Assembly (NCBI RefSeq): GCF_002982315.1
Contig: NZ_MWZD01000013.1
Coordinates: 124,001 to 188,000, forward strand
DNA length: 64,000 nt
Reading direction: 5' to 3'
Source of the DNA: Leucobacter massiliensis
GTDB taxonomy: Bacteria > Actinomycetota > Actinomycetes > Actinomycetales > Microbacteriaceae
The notes under the pieces are model-generated. The model had not been told where the DNA came from, made no database searches, and worked only from the letters and a program-made list of their open reading frames with translations. Positions 28,677 through 38,841 of the stretch are shown in pieces. The stretch's first letter is position 1. The number at the start of each line of letters is the position of its first letter. A program made the position numbers and the translations under genes.

Positions 28677-29555
28677 TCACTCGCGACCGAGGTCGCGGTG
28701 GCGCAGCGTCACGCTGACGCCGGGAAGACCGGCGAGACGGTCGGCGAGCTCACGGGCGGTCGCGACCGAGCGGTGTTTGCCGCCGGTGCATCCTACCGCG
28801 AGCGAGGCGTGCCGTTTGTTCTCGCGCTGGAAGCCGGCGAGCACGGGAGTGAGCGCGGCGACGTAGTGCTCCAGGAACTCGGCGGCGCCGTCGCGGCCGA
28901 GCACGTACTCCTTCACCTCGGGGTCCACCCCCGTCAGCGGCCGGAGCTCGGGGATCCAGAAGGGGTTCGGCAGGAAGCGCATGTCCACCATCAGGTCGAC
29001 GTCCGTCGGTGCGCCGTACTTGAAGCCGAAGCTCACCACGGAGAGCTGCAGTCCGGGCGTGTTGTCGTCCGAGAACAGCTCCCGTGTCGCGGTCGACAGA
29101 TCGTGCACGTTGTAGCGGGAGGTGTCGATGACGACGTCGCTGGAGGCCCGCAGCTCCTGCAGCCGCTCACGCTCCAGGCGGATGCCCTCGAGCAGGCTTC
29201 CCGCCTCGGCCTGCAGCGGATGGGGGCGGCGGACCGACTCGTAGCGCCGGACGAGGATCTCGTCCGTGGCGTCGAGGAAGACGATGCGCACGGTCGCGGT
29301 CTCGCGCAGCTGGGAGACCGTGTCCTGGATCTCCCCGAAGAGGTCGCGGCCGCGCACGTCCACGACCGCGACGATGCGCGGCAGCGCACCGCCCGAGCGG
29401 TCGGCCATGTCGGCGAGCGTCTTCAGCATCGAGAGCGGAAGGTTGTCGACGACGTACCAGCCGAGGTCCTCGAGGGTGTTCGCGACCGTGCTGCGACCCG
29501 CCCCGGACATCCCGGTGACGATGAGGATCTCCTGCTGCGTCCGCTGCTCGTTCAT
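28677..29555 (-). CDS. rapZ: RNase adapter/nucleotide-binding protein RapZ (YvcJ family)
   Basis: A 292-residue P-loop protein. The loop is GMSGAGRST near residue 15, with Arg replacing the usual Lys, as is normal in actinobacterial members. Other marks are YVVDNLP near 35 and the C-terminal GCTGGKHRSV near 258. In E. coli RapZ controls glucosamine-6-phosphate synthase through small RNAs; in Gram-positives it binds nucleotide sugars, and the actinobacterial role is unclear. The start overlaps the uvrC stop (ATGA). Confidence 0.9.
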   Translation of the reverse strand: MNEQRTQQEILIVTGMSGAGRSTVANTLEDLGWYVVDNLPLSMLKTLADMADRSGGALPRIVAVVDVRGRDLFGEIQDTVSQLRETATVRIVFLDATDEILVRRYESVRRPHPLQAEAGSLLEGIRLERERLQELRASSDVVIDTSRYNVHDLSTATRELFSDDNTPGLQLSVVSFGFKYGAPTDVDLMVDMRFLPNPFWIPELRPLTGVDPEVKEYVLGRDGAAEFLEHYVAALTPVLAGFQRENKRHASLAVGCTGGKHRSVATARELADRLAGLPGVSVTLRHRDLGRE

Positions 29556-31480
29556 TCGAGTTCCTCCCCGTCCGAGCCCGTGCTTCCCGACGTCTCAAGC
29601 TTAGCCGCTGGGCCGGCTTCGGAGCTGAGGTGGGCGAGCACCTGCTCGGCCAGTTTCGGGCCGAGGCCGGGGGCGGCCGCGAGCTCGGCAGGGGTGGCGG
29701 AGCGCAGTCGCGCCACGGAACCGAAGTGCTTGAGCAGCGCCTGCACGCGCTTCGGGCCGAGCCCCGGGATCTCCGAGAGCCGGCTCGCGATGGAGGTGCT
29801 GCGGCGCTGCCGCTGGAAGGTGATCGCGAAGCGGTGGGCCTCGTCGCGGATCCGCTGCACGAGGAAGAGCGCCTCGCTGGTCCGGGGCAGGATCACCGGG
29901 AACGGGTCTCCCGGCAGCCAGATCTCCTCGAGCCGCTTCGCGATCCCGCAGAGGGCGACGTCCGTGATGCCCGCCTCGGCGAGCGCGCGGGCGGCGGCCT
30001 TGACCTGGGGCTCGCCGCCGTCGACGATGAGCAGCTGCGGCCGGTCGCGGTAGATCCCGCTCGGAGCCTCGCCGCTCTCGCGCAGCTGCCGCAACTGCGC
30101 GGCGCGGCGCGAGACGACCTGGTGGATCGAGTCGGTGTCGTCGCGGGTCTGCTCGATCCGGTACTTGCGGTAGGCGCCCTTCGCGGGCAGTCCGTCCTCG
30201 AAGACGACGAGCGAGGCCACCACGCCCGTGCCCTGCAGATGCGAGACATCGATGCACTCGATGCGGAGCGGAGCCTCGTCCATCCCGAGAGCGCGCTGCA
30301 GCTCCGCGAGGGCGTCCGTCCGGGCGGTGAGGTCGGCGGCGCGCTTGAGCTTGTGGCGGATCAGGTGCTCCCCCGCGTTCAGCACGGCGCGCTCCATGAG
30401 CTGCGCCTTGTCGCCGCGCTCGGGCACGTGCAGGCGCACGCGTCCCTGCCGCGGGCGCCTGGCGCTCAGGGCCTCTTCCAGTTCGGGGGTGTTGTCGGGG
30501 AGCTGCGGGACGAGGATCTGCGGCGGGGGCTCGCGGTCCCCCTCGTAGGCTGACTGGATCACCTGCTCCAGCAGGGTCCCGGGCGAGTCGTCGAGCTCGA
30601 CGTCGACGATCCAGCTGCGCTCACCGCGGATCCTGCCGCCCCGGATGATGAACTGATGGGCGGCGGCGGCGAGCTCATCGGCGCGCAGGCCGAAGACGTC
30701 GAGGTTCACGTCGAGGCCGAGCACCACGGCGTTCTTCTCCATCACGTGCTCGACGGCCTGCGCCTGATCGCGCAATCGCGCGGCATCCTCGTAGCGCTGC
30801 TCGGCCGCGGCCTCGCGCATGGCGCGCTGCAGCCGCTTCAGGTGCGAGCGATCACCGCCCGCGAGGAACGACACCAGCTCGTCGACGCGTGCGCGGTGCT
30901 GCTCGATGCTCAGCTTCTGGGAGCACGGGCCGCTGCACCGGCCGATCTGCCCGGCGAGGCAGGGCCTGCCGCTCTGCATGGCGCGCTTGTAGTCGGCGTC
31001 GTTGCAGGTGCGGATCGGGAAGGCCTGCTGCAGCAGCGCCGTCGTCTCCCGGAGCGCCCACACCTTCGGGTAGGGGCCGAAGTAGCGGGCGCCGCGGATC
31101 CGCTCGTTCCGCGTGATGATGAGGCGAGGCGCCTCCTCGCGCAGAGTGACGGCGAGGTAGGGATAGCTCTTGTCGTCCTTGAACTGGACGTTGAAGGGGG
31201 GTTTGAACTCGGTGATCCAGGTGTGCTCCAGCACCAGCGACTCGGTGTCCGTCGCGACGACCGTCCAGTCGAGCTTCGCGGCCAGCATGAGCATGGTGCG
31301 CGTGCGCGGCATCAGTGAGTGCTCGGGCTGGAAGTAGTTCGCGAGGCGGGCGCGGAGGTTCTTCGCCTTGCCGATGTAGAGGACCCTGCCGTGGCGATCG
31401 CTGAAGCGGTAGACCCCGGGGCTCGTCGGGATCTCGCCCTGTGCGGGACGGAACGCCAGCCGGGGGTCGTCTGGGCTCAA
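29552..31480 (-). CDS. uvrC: UvrABC excinuclease subunit C
   Basis: A 642-residue nuclease making both incisions in nucleotide excision repair. Domains in order: GIY-YIG ([19 protein letters not shown], residues about 18-36), Cys-rich region (CNDADY...[13 protein letters not shown], about 158-186), UVR motif that binds UvrB (about 205-240), RNase H-like endonuclease ([11 protein letters not shown] near 410), and tandem helix-hairpin-helix ([19 protein letters not shown] near 580). It starts with TTG overlapping the uvrA stop (TTGA). Confidence 0.94.
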   Translation of the reverse strand: MSPDDPRLAFRPAQGEIPTSPGVYRFSDRHGRVLYIGKAKNLRARLANYFQPEHSLMPRTRTMLMLAAKLDWTVVATDTESLVLEHTWITEFKPPFNVQFKDDKSYPYLAVTLREEAPRLIITRNERIRGARYFGPYPKVWALRETTALLQQAFPIRTCNDADYKRAMQSGRPCLAGQIGRCSGPCSQKLSIEQHRARVDELVSFLAGGDRSHLKRLQRAMREAAAEQRYEDAARLRDQAQAVEHVMEKNAVVLGLDVNLDVFGLRADELAAAAHQFIIRGGRIRGERSWIVDVELDDSPGTLLEQVIQSAYEGDREPPPQILVPQLPDNTPELEEALSARRPRQGRVRLHVPERGDKAQLMERAVLNAGEHLIRHKLKRAADLTARTDALAELQRALGMDEAPLRIECIDVSHLQGTGVVASLVVFEDGLPAKGAYRKYRIEQTRDDTDSIHQVVSRRAAQLRQLRESGEAPSGIYRDRPQLLIVDGGEPQVKAAARALAEAGITDVALCGIAKRLEEIWLPGDPFPVILPRTSEALFLVQRIRDEAHRFAITFQRQRRSTSIASRLSEIPGLGPKRVQALLKHFGSVARLRSATPAELAAAPGLGPKLAEQVLAHLSSEAGPAAKLETSGSTGSDGEELE

Positions 31481-34434
31481 GCCGACTCCCGCTGCTCTCG
31501 GCCGCGCTCGGCCGCGCGGGCCGACTTGGCCGCCCAGCCCTGGAGCACCTCCGCGAGGAAGCGGCCCGTGTGGCTCTCTGGGTGCTTGGCGAGCTGCTCG
31601 GGCGTGCCCTCCGCGAGGATCGTGCCGCCGCCCGAACCGCCCTCGGGTCCGAGGTCGATGACCCAGTCGGCGCTGCGGATCACATCGAGGTTGTGCTCGA
31701 TCGTGATCACGGTGTTGCCCTTGTCGACGAGGCCGTTCAGCACGAGGAGCAGCTTGCGCACGTCCTCGAAGTGGAGGCCGGTGGTCGGCTCGTCGAGCAC
31801 GTAGATGCTGCGGCCGTTGGAGCGCTTCTGCAGTTCGGTCGCGAGTTTCACGCGCTGCGCCTCGCCGCCCGAGAGCGTCGTGGCGCTCTGCCCCAGCCGC
31901 ACGTAGCCGAGGCCCACGTCGACGAGCGTCTTCATGTAGCGGTGGATCGAGGAGATCGGACGGAAGAACTCCTCGGCCTCCGCGATGGGCATCTCGAGCA
32001 CCTCTGAGATGTTCTTGCCCTTGTAGCGCACCTGGAGGGTCTCGCGGTTGTATCGCGAACCGCCGCAGACCTCGCAGGCGACATAGACATCGGGCAGGAA
32101 GTTCATCTCGATCTTCAGCGTCCCGTCGCCCGAGCAGGCCTCGCAGCGCCCGCCCTTCACGTTGAAGCTGAAACGTCCGGGCAGGTAGCCTCGGGTCTTC
32201 GCCTCGGGCGTCTCGGCGAACAGGGAGCGGATCTTGTCGAACACCCCGGTGTAGGTCGCCGGGTTCGAGCGCGGGGTGCGTCCGATCGGTGCCTGGTCGA
32301 CATGCACGACCTTGTCGAGGTGTTCGAGGCCCGTGACGCGGGTGTGCTTGCCGGGCACGAGACGCGCGCCGTTGAGCTGGTTGGCGAGCACGCGGTACAG
32401 GATGTCATTGACGAGCGTGGACTTGCCGGAGCCGGAGACGCCGGTGACCGCGGTCATCACGCCCAGGGGGAAGACCGCGTCGACGTTCTTGAGGTTGTTG
32501 GATCGGGCTCCGACGACCTTCAGCTCGCGCTTCCGGTCGCGCTTGCGGCGCTTCGCGGGCGTCTCGATGCTGCGGCGTCCCGCGAGGTAGTCCCCGGTGA
32601 TCGAGCGCTCGTTCTCCAGGAGCTCGGAGTAGTGCCCCGAGTGGACGACCGTGCCGCCCTCGACGCCCGCTCCCGGGCCGATGTCGACGATCCAGTCGGC
32701 GGCCTCGATCGTCTCCTCGTCGTGCTCGACGACGATGAGGGTGTTGCCGAGATCCCGCAGCTTGAGCAGGGTCTCGATGAGGCGCCGGTTGTCGCGCTGA
32801 TGCAGTCCGATGCTCGGCTCGTCGAGCACGTAGAGCACGCCCGTCAGGCCGGAGCCGATCTGGGTGGCGAGGCGGATGCGCTGGGCCTCGCCGCCGCTGA
32901 GCGTGCCCGCGGCGCGCGCCAGGGTGAGGTAGCCGAGGCCCACCTCGATGAGGAAGTCGAAGCGGAGGCGGATCTCGCGCAGCACCTGTGCGGCGATGCG
33001 CGCCTCGCGCTCCGTGAGCCGGACCTCGTCGAAGAAGCGCTGCGCATCGGTGAGGCTGAACTCGGTGACGGAGGCGATCGACTCGCCGTTGACGGTGACT
33101 GCGAGCACCTCCGGCTTCAGACGCTGGCCGTGGCAGGCGTGGCAGGGCACCTCACGCAGGAACTCCTGCCAGCGGTCGCGCTTCGCGTCGCTCTCGGCCT
33201 CCGCGTATTGCCGCTCGATGAAGGGGATGACGCCCTCGAAGCCGCTGGAGTACTTGACCTCCCGACCGAAGCGGTTCTTCCACCGCACATTGACCTTGAA
33301 GTCGTTGCCGTAGAGCACGGCCTGGCGCACCTCGTCGCTGAGCTGCTCCCAGGGGGTGTCGAGCGAGAAGTCGAGGTCGCGGGCGAGACCGTTCAGCAGC
33401 TTCTCGTAGTACTGGTAGAGGCTCTTGCCCTGGCTGGTCCAGGGCACGATGACCCCTTCCGCGAGGGAGAGCTCGGGGTCTCCGAGCACGAGATCCTCGT
33501 CGACCGACATGCTGGTGCCGAGGCCGGAGCAGACGGGGCACGCGCCGAAGGGGGCGTTGAAGGAGAAGGTGCGCGGTTCGATCTCGGTGAGCTGCACGGG
33601 GTGCTGGTTGGGGCAGCTCAGCCGCTCCGAGAACACGCGGGTGCGATCCTCCGCATCGGCCGCGCGGTCGACGAAATCGATGCCGACGGTGCCGTTCGCG
33701 AGCCGGAGCGCGGTCTCGAGGGAGTCGGTGAGGCGACCGAGCACCTCCGGGCCGGCGACGAGCCGGTCGACGACGACGGAGATGTCGTGCTTCACCTGCT
33801 TCTTGAGCTTCGGGGGATCCGAGAGCTGGATCAGCTCCCCGTCGACGAGGGCGCGCGAGTAGCCGCTCGCGGCGAGGTCCTGGAAGAGGTCGACGAACTC
33901 CCCCTTCTTCTTGCTGACGACGGGGGCGAGCACCTGGTATCGGGTGCGGTCGGGTAGCTCCATGAGGCGGTCCGCGATCTGCTGCACCGTCTGGGACTCG
34001 ATCCGCTCGCCGCAGACCGCGCAGTGGGGCACGCCGACGCGCGCCCACAGCAAGCGCATGTAGTCGTAGATCTCGGTGATGGTGCCCACGGTGCTTCGCG
34101 GGTTGCGGTTCGTCGATTTCTGATCGATGGAGACCGCGGGGCTGAGGCCCTCGATGAAGTCGACGTCGGGCCGGTCCACCTGCCCGAGGAATTGCCGCGC
34201 ATAGGCGCTGAGGCTCTCGACGTAGCGGCGCTGCCCCTCCGCGAAGATCGTGTCGAAGGCGAGGCTGGACTTTCCGCTGCCGGAGAGCCCGGTGAAGACC
34301 ACCATCGAGTCGCGCGGGATCTTCAGGTCGACGTCCCGGAGGTTGTGCACCCGGGCGCCCTGCACGCTGATCTGCGCGTGGGTGGCGGAGGAGCGAATGG
34401 GGGTGGGCGTCTGTGCAGCGGGTGCGGAAGTCAC
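31477..34434 (-). CDS. uvrA: UvrABC excinuclease subunit A
   Basis: A 985-residue DNA-damage sensor with two ABC modules. Walker A 1 is [14 protein letters not shown] near residue 52 and Walker A 2 is [13 protein letters not shown] near 672. Zinc-finger cysteines appear as CPVCSG, CHACHG and the CEACSGDG...CEVCGG pair near 770-800. Both ABC signatures (LSGGEAQR) are intact. The GTG at 34434 is 6 nt from a TAGGAT -10 box with an overlapping LexA-like site upstream, so the gene is probably SOS-induced and leaderless. It is coupled to uvrC. Confidence 0.95.
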   Translation of the reverse strand: MTSAPAAQTPTPIRSSATHAQISVQGARVHNLRDVDLKIPRDSMVVFTGLSGSGKSSLAFDTIFAEGQRRYVESLSAYARQFLGQVDRPDVDFIEGLSPAVSIDQKSTNRNPRSTVGTITEIYDYMRLLWARVGVPHCAVCGERIESQTVQQIADRLMELPDRTRYQVLAPVVSKKKGEFVDLFQDLAASGYSRALVDGELIQLSDPPKLKKQVKHDISVVVDRLVAGPEVLGRLTDSLETALRLANGTVGIDFVDRAADAEDRTRVFSERLSCPNQHPVQLTEIEPRTFSFNAPFGACPVCSGLGTSMSVDEDLVLGDPELSLAEGVIVPWTSQGKSLYQYYEKLLNGLARDLDFSLDTPWEQLSDEVRQAVLYGNDFKVNVRWKNRFGREVKYSSGFEGVIPFIERQYAEAESDAKRDRWQEFLREVPCHACHGQRLKPEVLAVTVNGESIASVTEFSLTDAQRFFDEVRLTEREARIAAQVLREIRLRFDFLIEVGLGYLTLARAAGTLSGGEAQRIRLATQIGSGLTGVLYVLDEPSIGLHQRDNRRLIETLLKLRDLGNTLIVVEHDEETIEAADWIVDIGPGAGVEGGTVVHSGHYSELLENERSITGDYLAGRRSIETPAKRRKRDRKRELKVVGARSNNLKNVDAVFPLGVMTAVTGVSGSGKSTLVNDILYRVLANQLNGARLVPGKHTRVTGLEHLDKVVHVDQAPIGRTPRSNPATYTGVFDKIRSLFAETPEAKTRGYLPGRFSFNVKGGRCEACSGDGTLKIEMNFLPDVYVACEVCGGSRYNRETLQVRYKGKNISEVLEMPIAEAEEFFRPISSIHRYMKTLVDVGLGYVRLGQSATTLSGGEAQRVKLATELQKRSNGRSIYVLDEPTTGLHFEDVRKLLLVLNGLVDKGNTVITIEHNLDVIRSADWVIDLGPEGGSGGGTILAEGTPEQLAKHPESHTGRFLAEVLQGWAAKSARAAERGREQRESA

Positions 34435-34440
34435 TCCCCC

Positions 34441-34481
34441 ATCCTACGAGACCGAAGCCTCTGCTTCGAACATAGATACGA
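34441..34481 (-). promoter_or_regulatory. uvrA promoter with LexA-like SOS box
   Basis: A minus-strand TAGGAT (-10) at 34446-34441 ends 6 nt before the uvrA GTG. At 34466-34481 lies TCGAACATAGATACGA, close to the actinobacterial LexA consensus TCGAAC-N4-GTTCGA: the left half is perfect and the right half matches 4 of 6. The box covers the expected -35 position, 17 nt from the -10, which suits repression by LexA. The consensus is known from mycobacteria; its use here is inferred. Confidence 0.6.
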
Positions 34482-34516
34482 ATATTTCGCGAGGGGCGGA
34501 CTTCCCGCAGCGGGGT

Positions 34517-34545
34517 GCTTGCGGGTATTATTGAGGTAAGCAAGC
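34517..34545 (+). promoter_or_regulatory. Operator-like inverted repeat and promoter for the RES toxin-antitoxin genes
   Basis: Arms GCTTGC (34517-34522) and GCAAGC (34540-34545) flank a TATTAT hexamer (34526-34531) that is a good -10 candidate. A GGAGAA ribosome-binding site follows before the ATG at 34560. The stretch is unusually AT-rich for the window. Autorepression by the antitoxin would be typical of such modules. Confidence 0.4.
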
Positions 34546-34559
34546 GATAGGAGAACGAG

Positions 34560-35195
34560 ATGTCGATCGCGGAGATCTCGGGAGGGCGACTGCGCGCGCA
34601 GCGCAGCCCCGGCGGCGGGGCACGGGAACGCCTGCTCGCGCTCGTCACGCAGATCGAGAGCGACGAGCTCCCGATCGCCGAGGAGATGCTCGAGGGGATC
34701 GTCGCGCACCAGCGCAGCGGCACCCGCGGGCTCACCGCCGGCGAGATCGCGGCCCTGGCGCGCCTGGGCGTCGACGAGGCGGCGCTCACCGCGCCCTCGG
34801 CCCTGCCTGCCGCCACGCGGGGGCTCCAGTGGGAGCGGCAGCTCGAACGGCACGCCTGGTCCGTCAGCGAGACGGCAGAGGCGCTGGGCGTCACGCCGGC
34901 GCGGGTGCGTCAGCGCTGCGCGGCGGGCACGCTCCTCGCCCAGCGGCGGAGCGACGGTTGGCACCTCCCCCGCTTCCAGTTCCCGGAGGGGCGCGAGCTG
35001 CCGGGATGGTCAGCCGTCGCCGCCGCCGTTCCGCCCGGCGCTCCGCTGCTGCTCGTCGAGCGGGTGCTCAGCTCGCCGTCGCCGCGGATGCGCGTCGAGG
35101 GCGAGGAGCTCGCTCCGCTCGAGTGGCTCGCCCAGGGCGGCGATCCCGCCGTGGCCGCGGCGGCCGTCGACGACGCGCTCAATCGCCTGCCGTGA
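34560..35195 (+). CDS. Putative antitoxin of a RES-type toxin-antitoxin pair (HTH protein)
   Basis: A 211-residue protein. The central part (about residues 102-135) is a helix-turn-helix of excisionase/MerR-like appearance: WSVSETAEALGVTPARVRQR followed by a short wing. The C-terminus (LEWLAQGGDPAVAAAAVDDAL) resembles the end of Xre/MbcA/ParS toxin-binding domains, which in RES systems block the NAD-consuming toxin. The N-terminal 90 residues are helical with no named domain. It overlaps the RES gene by 4 nt (GTGA), the usual antitoxin-first layout. Assignment rests mainly on that partner. Confidence 0.6.
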   Translation: MSIAEISGGRLRAQRSPGGGARERLLALVTQIESDELPIAEEMLEGIVAHQRSGTRGLTAGEIAALARLGVDEAALTAPSALPAATRGLQWERQLERHAWSVSETAEALGVTPARVRQRCAAGTLLAQRRSDGWHLPRFQFPEGRELPGWSAVAAAVPPGAPLLLVERVLSSPSPRMRVEGEELAPLEWLAQGGDPAVAAAAVDDALNRLP

Positions 35196-35935
35196 GCGAG
35201 TGGCTGCCGGCACCCGATCCCGCCCGCTTCCCGGCGCTCGACCGTGACCCCAGCTGGGTGTCCGAGACTCCGCCGGGCACCGCCCTCGCGCGGATCTTCC
35301 GGGCCGCGGGACCCTACCCCGCTCGCTGGTTCGACTTCCGCGATTTCGGGCCCCTCGACGGGCGCTTCGATCCGCAAGCCGAGCCCGTGGGCGAGCACCC
35401 GGGCGAGGGAGTGCTGTACGCGGTGCTCGCGGAGGGCGGAGGCGCGGATGCGGGCGCAGCGGGTTCCGGGCCTCAGCCGGGCGGCGCCGGCCGGCCTTCG
35501 CACCCGGGCGGACTCGGCGCAGCGCTCGATTCGCCGTTCGCCACGTGCCTGCTCGAGGTCTTCCAGCAGCATCGGATCATCCGACGCCGGGCAGGCACGC
35601 CCACCCTCGCGGTGTTCGAGCCGCTTCGCCGCCTCCGCCTCCTCGAGCTGAGCGACAGCGACTGGGTCGCCGTCGCCGGCGGGAACGCCGCGATCGCCTC
35701 CGGGGAGCGCTCGCGCTCGCGGGAGTGGGCGCGAGCGATCCGGCGCGCCTATCCCGAGCTGGACGGAGTGCGCGCGGCCTCCTCGCTCGTGCCGTCCGCG
35801 CGCGTCGTCGCGCTCTGGGAGCCCGCGCGCGAGGCGCTCCCCGCGCACCCGCTCGCCGTGATCCCCCTCGACCGCCCAGAGCTCAGCGGGGTCATCGACC
35901 GGATCGCGGATCGCTACGGCTACGTGCTGCTCTGA
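35192..35935 (+). CDS. RES domain toxin (putative NAD+ phosphorylase/glycohydrolase)
   Basis: A 247-residue RES-domain protein. Family positions are recognisable: Arg in LARIFRAAGPYPARWFD near residue 28, Tyr in GVLYAVLA near 73, Glu in TCLLEVFQQH near 119, and the Ser-bearing ASSLVPSARVVALWEP near 203. RES toxins such as MbcT degrade NAD+ and stop growth until neutralised. Unusually, about 30 Gly/Ala/Pro-rich residues (near 80-110) split the region between Tyr and Glu. The GTG start overlaps the antitoxin stop. Confidence 0.65.
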   Translation: MSEWLPAPDPARFPALDRDPSWVSETPPGTALARIFRAAGPYPARWFDFRDFGPLDGRFDPQAEPVGEHPGEGVLYAVLAEGGGADAGAAGSGPQPGGAGRPSHPGGLGAALDSPFATCLLEVFQQHRIIRRRAGTPTLAVFEPLRRLRLLELSDSDWVAVAGGNAAIASGERSRSREWARAIRRAYPELDGVRAASSLVPSARVVALWEPAREALPAHPLAVIPLDRPELSGVIDRIADRYGYVLL

Positions 35936-36017
35936 GCGCGGCCAGCCCCCATCGACTGCCCGCGCGCCTGCGTATCCCGATGCAGGACGGGGCTCGCCTC
36001 TTCGCGCCGGATCGGGC

Positions 36018-36023
36018 TAGCAT
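36018..36023 (+). promoter_or_regulatory. -10 element for a leaderless start
   Basis: TAGCAT ends 6 nt before the ATG at 36030, with no ribosome-binding site. A leaderless message is predicted. Confidence 0.4.
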
Positions 36024-36029
36024 CAGTCC

Positions 36030-36503
36030 ATGCACACGGTTTCGTTTCGGGATGTGTCCACCGCGGGGCTCGAGGAGTCGCCGGCCGCGGACGCCCTCGC
36101 GGGTCTGCGCGCCAACGAGGCGCGTTACTTCCACACGAAGTTCGGCGTTGACTATGCCGTCTGCACGCCCGATGAGCGTCCGGAGATCGTGGAGTGGGTG
36201 CTTCGCGTCCTGCGCGAGGAGCGCGGGATCGAGCCGGCGTCGCGGGTGCTGGAGGTCTTCGCATACGACAGTGACGAGCTGTTCTGGCCCGCGCTGTACT
36301 TCGCGGACGGGCTCGCCGTGAACGTGCTGTGGGAGAAGGCGCCCGGCGGCAAGCGGGCGGTCGGCTTCAAGCTCTCGTCCGGCATGGAGCCCCCCGCCGA
36401 GCTCGCCGCCTTCAAGTGGGCACGGCAGCGCTCGAAGCTCGCGGGCGAGATCCGCGGCAGCTACTTCGTGGTCAAGGGCGATCACCCCCTGCCGCTCCGC
36501 TGA
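36030..36503 (+). CDS. Hypothetical protein
   Basis: A 157-residue soluble protein that I do not recognise. It has no signal peptide or transmembrane segment. It contains FHTKFGVDYAVCTPDERPEI near residue 34 and a Trp/Tyr-rich centre (LFWPALYFADGLAVNVLW). The C-terminus looks like a compact mixed alpha/beta domain ending SYFVVKGDHPLPLR. Codon use matches neighbours and a leaderless promoter motif precedes it, so it is probably expressed. It lies between the RES toxin gene and the convergent uvrB. Confidence 0.6.
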   Translation: MHTVSFRDVSTAGLEESPAADALAGLRANEARYFHTKFGVDYAVCTPDERPEIVEWVLRVLREERGIEPASRVLEVFAYDSDELFWPALYFADGLAVNVLWEKAPGGKRAVGFKLSSGMEPPAELAAFKWARQRSKLAGEIRGSYFVVKGDHPLPLR

Positions 36504-36624
36504 GGGAGTCGGGACCGCGCCCCGCGGCCGCGCCGGATCGCGTGTCCGAACCGTCCAAGACCGCCCCGCTCGAGACGCGTCGTATCGCGCAGGGCGGACA
36601 CCGAACGCGGGCTGAGGCGGATAC

Positions 36625-38715
36625 TTAGAGGTGGCCCGCTGCGTCCATGCTGCGCAGTTCGCGTTTGAGCTCCGCGAGCTCGTCGCGCAGTCGAGCGGCG
36701 AGCTCGAACTTGAGCTCCTCGGCCGCGCCGAGCATCTGCTCGGTGAGCTCGGAGATGAGCTGCTCGAGCTGGGCGGCGCCCTCTCCGGCGATCGCGCCCG
36801 CTCGCGCCGCGGCCTTCCCCTTCGCGCGCTGAGACGAGCCCCCCTTGCGCTGTGCGTGCGCTCCGGTCCGCGAGAGCACGTCTTCGGTGTCGGCGGCCTC
36901 GCGCGCGAGCAGCGCGGTGATGTCTCCGATCTTCTTGCGCAGTGGCTGCGGATCGATCCCGTGCTCGGCGTTGTAGGCCATCTGGATCTCGCGACGACGG
37001 TTCGTCTCGTCGATGGCCTCCCGCATGGAGCGGGTGATCGTGTCGGCGTACATGTGCACCTGTCCGGACACGTTCCGGGCCGCACGTCCGATGGTCTGGA
37101 TGAGTGAGGTGGAGGAGCGCAGGAAGCCCTCCTTGTCGGCGTCGAGGATCGACACGAGCGACACCTCTGGCAGGTCGAGACCCTCGCGCAGCAGGTTGAT
37201 GCCGACGAGAACGTCGAAGACGCCGGCCCGCAGCTCGGTGAGCAGCTCGACGCGGCGCAGCGTGTCGACGTCGGAGTGCAGGTAGCGGACCCGGATCCCT
37301 GCCTCTTCCATGAAGGTGGTGAGCTGCTCCGCCATCTTCTTCGTCAGCGTCGTCACCAGCACGCGCTCGTCGCGCTCGGCGCGGATCCGGACCTCTTCGA
37401 GCAGGTCGTCGATCTGGCCCTGCGAGGGCTTCACCACGATCTCGGGGTCGATCAGGCCGGTGGGGCGGATGATCTGCTCGACGACGCCGTCAGCGCGCTC
37501 CAGCTCGTACTTGCCCGGCGTCGCCGAGAGGTAGACCGTCTGCCCCACGCGCTCCTTGAACTCGTCGAAGGTGAGCGGCCGGTTGTCGAGGGCGCTCGGC
37601 AGGCGGAAGCCGTGATCCACGAGGGTGCGCTTGCGGGAGGCGTCCCCCTCGTACATGGCCCCGATCTGCGGCACCGTCACGTGCGACTCGTCGATGACCA
37701 CGAGGAAGTCGTCCGGGAAGTAGTCGAGCAGGCAGTGCGGCGCCTCCCCCGGCTGCCGGCCGTCGATGTGCCGGGAGTAGTTCTCGATGCCGGAGCAGAA
37801 GCCGATCTGCTCCATCATCTCGAGATCGAAGGTGGTGCGCATGCGCAGGCGCTGCTCCTCCACCAGCTTGTTCTGGCGCTTCAGCTCGGCGAGCCGCTCG
37901 TCGAGCTCGGCCGAGATCGTGCCCATCGCGCGGTTCATCACCGTCCGGCTCGCGACGTAGTGGGAGCCGGGGAACACGGAGACCGTCTCGACCTGCTTGA
38001 TGACGTCCCCGGTGACGGGGTGCAGATAGTAGAGCGCTTCGATCTCGTCGCCGAAGAACTCGATGCGGATCGCGAGCTCCTCGTACATCGGGATGATCTC
38101 GACCGTGTCGCCGCGCACCCGGAAGTTGCCGCGCACGAACTCGATGTCGTTCCGCTGGTACTGCATGTCGACGAAGCGGCGCAGCAGCACATCGCGGTCG
38201 AGCACATCGCCGACCACGAGCGGCACCATGGCCTCGTAGTACTCCTCGGGCTTGCCGAGGCCGTAGATGCAGGAGACGGTCGACACCACGACGGTGTCCC
38301 GCCTGCTGAGCAGCGCGTTCGTGGTGGAGTGCCGCAGCCGCTCCACCTCGGCGTTGACCGAGGAGTCCTTCTCGATGAAGGTGTCGGTCTGCGGCACGTA
38401 GGCCTCGGGCTGGTAGTAGTCGTAGTAGCTCACGAAGTACTCGACCGCGTTGTTGGGCAGCAGCTCGCGGAACTCGTTGGCCAGCTGCGCGGCGAGCGTC
38501 TTGTTGTGGGCGAGCACCAGGGTGGGCCGCTGCACCGCCTCGATCAGCCAGGCCGTCGTCGCCGACTTGCCCGTGCCGGTCGCGCCGAGCAGCACCACGT
38601 CGGTCTCGCCCGCGTTGATCCGCCTCGCAAGCTCCTCGATCGCGGCGGGCTGATCGCCGCTCGGCTCGTATTCGCTGACGACCTCGAAGGGGCGGACGGT
38701 GCGCGTGGGTTCCAT
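36625..38715 (-). CDS. uvrB: UvrABC excinuclease subunit B
   Basis: A 696-residue DNA-damage verification helicase. Walker A is [13 protein letters not shown] near residue 42, followed by the beta-hairpin region [12 protein letters not shown] near 95, DESHVTVPQ near 335, helicase motif [11 protein letters not shown] near 540, and a C-terminal UVR domain that contacts UvrC. The ATG at 38715 ([12 protein letters not shown]) is chosen over an earlier in-frame codon at 38745 because a promoter with TAGCCT ends 7 nt before it. Confidence 0.94.
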   Translation of the reverse strand: MEPTRTVRPFEVVSEYEPSGDQPAAIEELARRINAGETDVVLLGATGTGKSATTAWLIEAVQRPTLVLAHNKTLAAQLANEFRELLPNNAVEYFVSYYDYYQPEAYVPQTDTFIEKDSSVNAEVERLRHSTTNALLSRRDTVVVSTVSCIYGLGKPEEYYEAMVPLVVGDVLDRDVLLRRFVDMQYQRNDIEFVRGNFRVRGDTVEIIPMYEELAIRIEFFGDEIEALYYLHPVTGDVIKQVETVSVFPGSHYVASRTVMNRAMGTISAELDERLAELKRQNKLVEEQRLRMRTTFDLEMMEQIGFCSGIENYSRHIDGRQPGEAPHCLLDYFPDDFLVVIDESHVTVPQIGAMYEGDASRKRTLVDHGFRLPSALDNRPLTFDEFKERVGQTVYLSATPGKYELERADGVVEQIIRPTGLIDPEIVVKPSQGQIDDLLEEVRIRAERDERVLVTTLTKKMAEQLTTFMEEAGIRVRYLHSDVDTLRRVELLTELRAGVFDVLVGINLLREGLDLPEVSLVSILDADKEGFLRSSTSLIQTIGRAARNVSGQVHMYADTITRSMREAIDETNRRREIQMAYNAEHGIDPQPLRKKIGDITALLAREAADTEDVLSRTGAHAQRKGGSSQRAKGKAAARAGAIAGEGAAQLEQLISELTEQMLGAAEELKFELAARLRDELAELKRELRSMDAAGHL

Positions 38716-38722
38716 GTGCAGC

Positions 38723-38745
38723 AGGCTACTCCCGACCACTGACAT
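38723..38745 (-). promoter_or_regulatory. RecA-independent DNA-damage promoter (PafBC/RecA-NDp type) of uvrB
   Basis: On the minus strand ATGTCAGTG (38745-38737) is followed after 8 nt by TAGCCT (38728-38723). The mycobacterial RecA-NDp consensus recognised through PafBC is TTGTCRGTG-N8-TAN3T; this site differs at one base of the first block and has the exact spacing and -10 pattern. The predicted start of transcription falls at or next to the uvrB ATG, 7 nt downstream. Confidence 0.65.
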
Positions 38746-38841
38746 TCTGGACAGTGCGTACGCTCACGGCGTGATCCGTGCGCCAGCGCGCGAGGCCGGC
38801 TGCGCCGTTCCGCGAGGATGCGCGGGCCATCCCGCCTCGCG

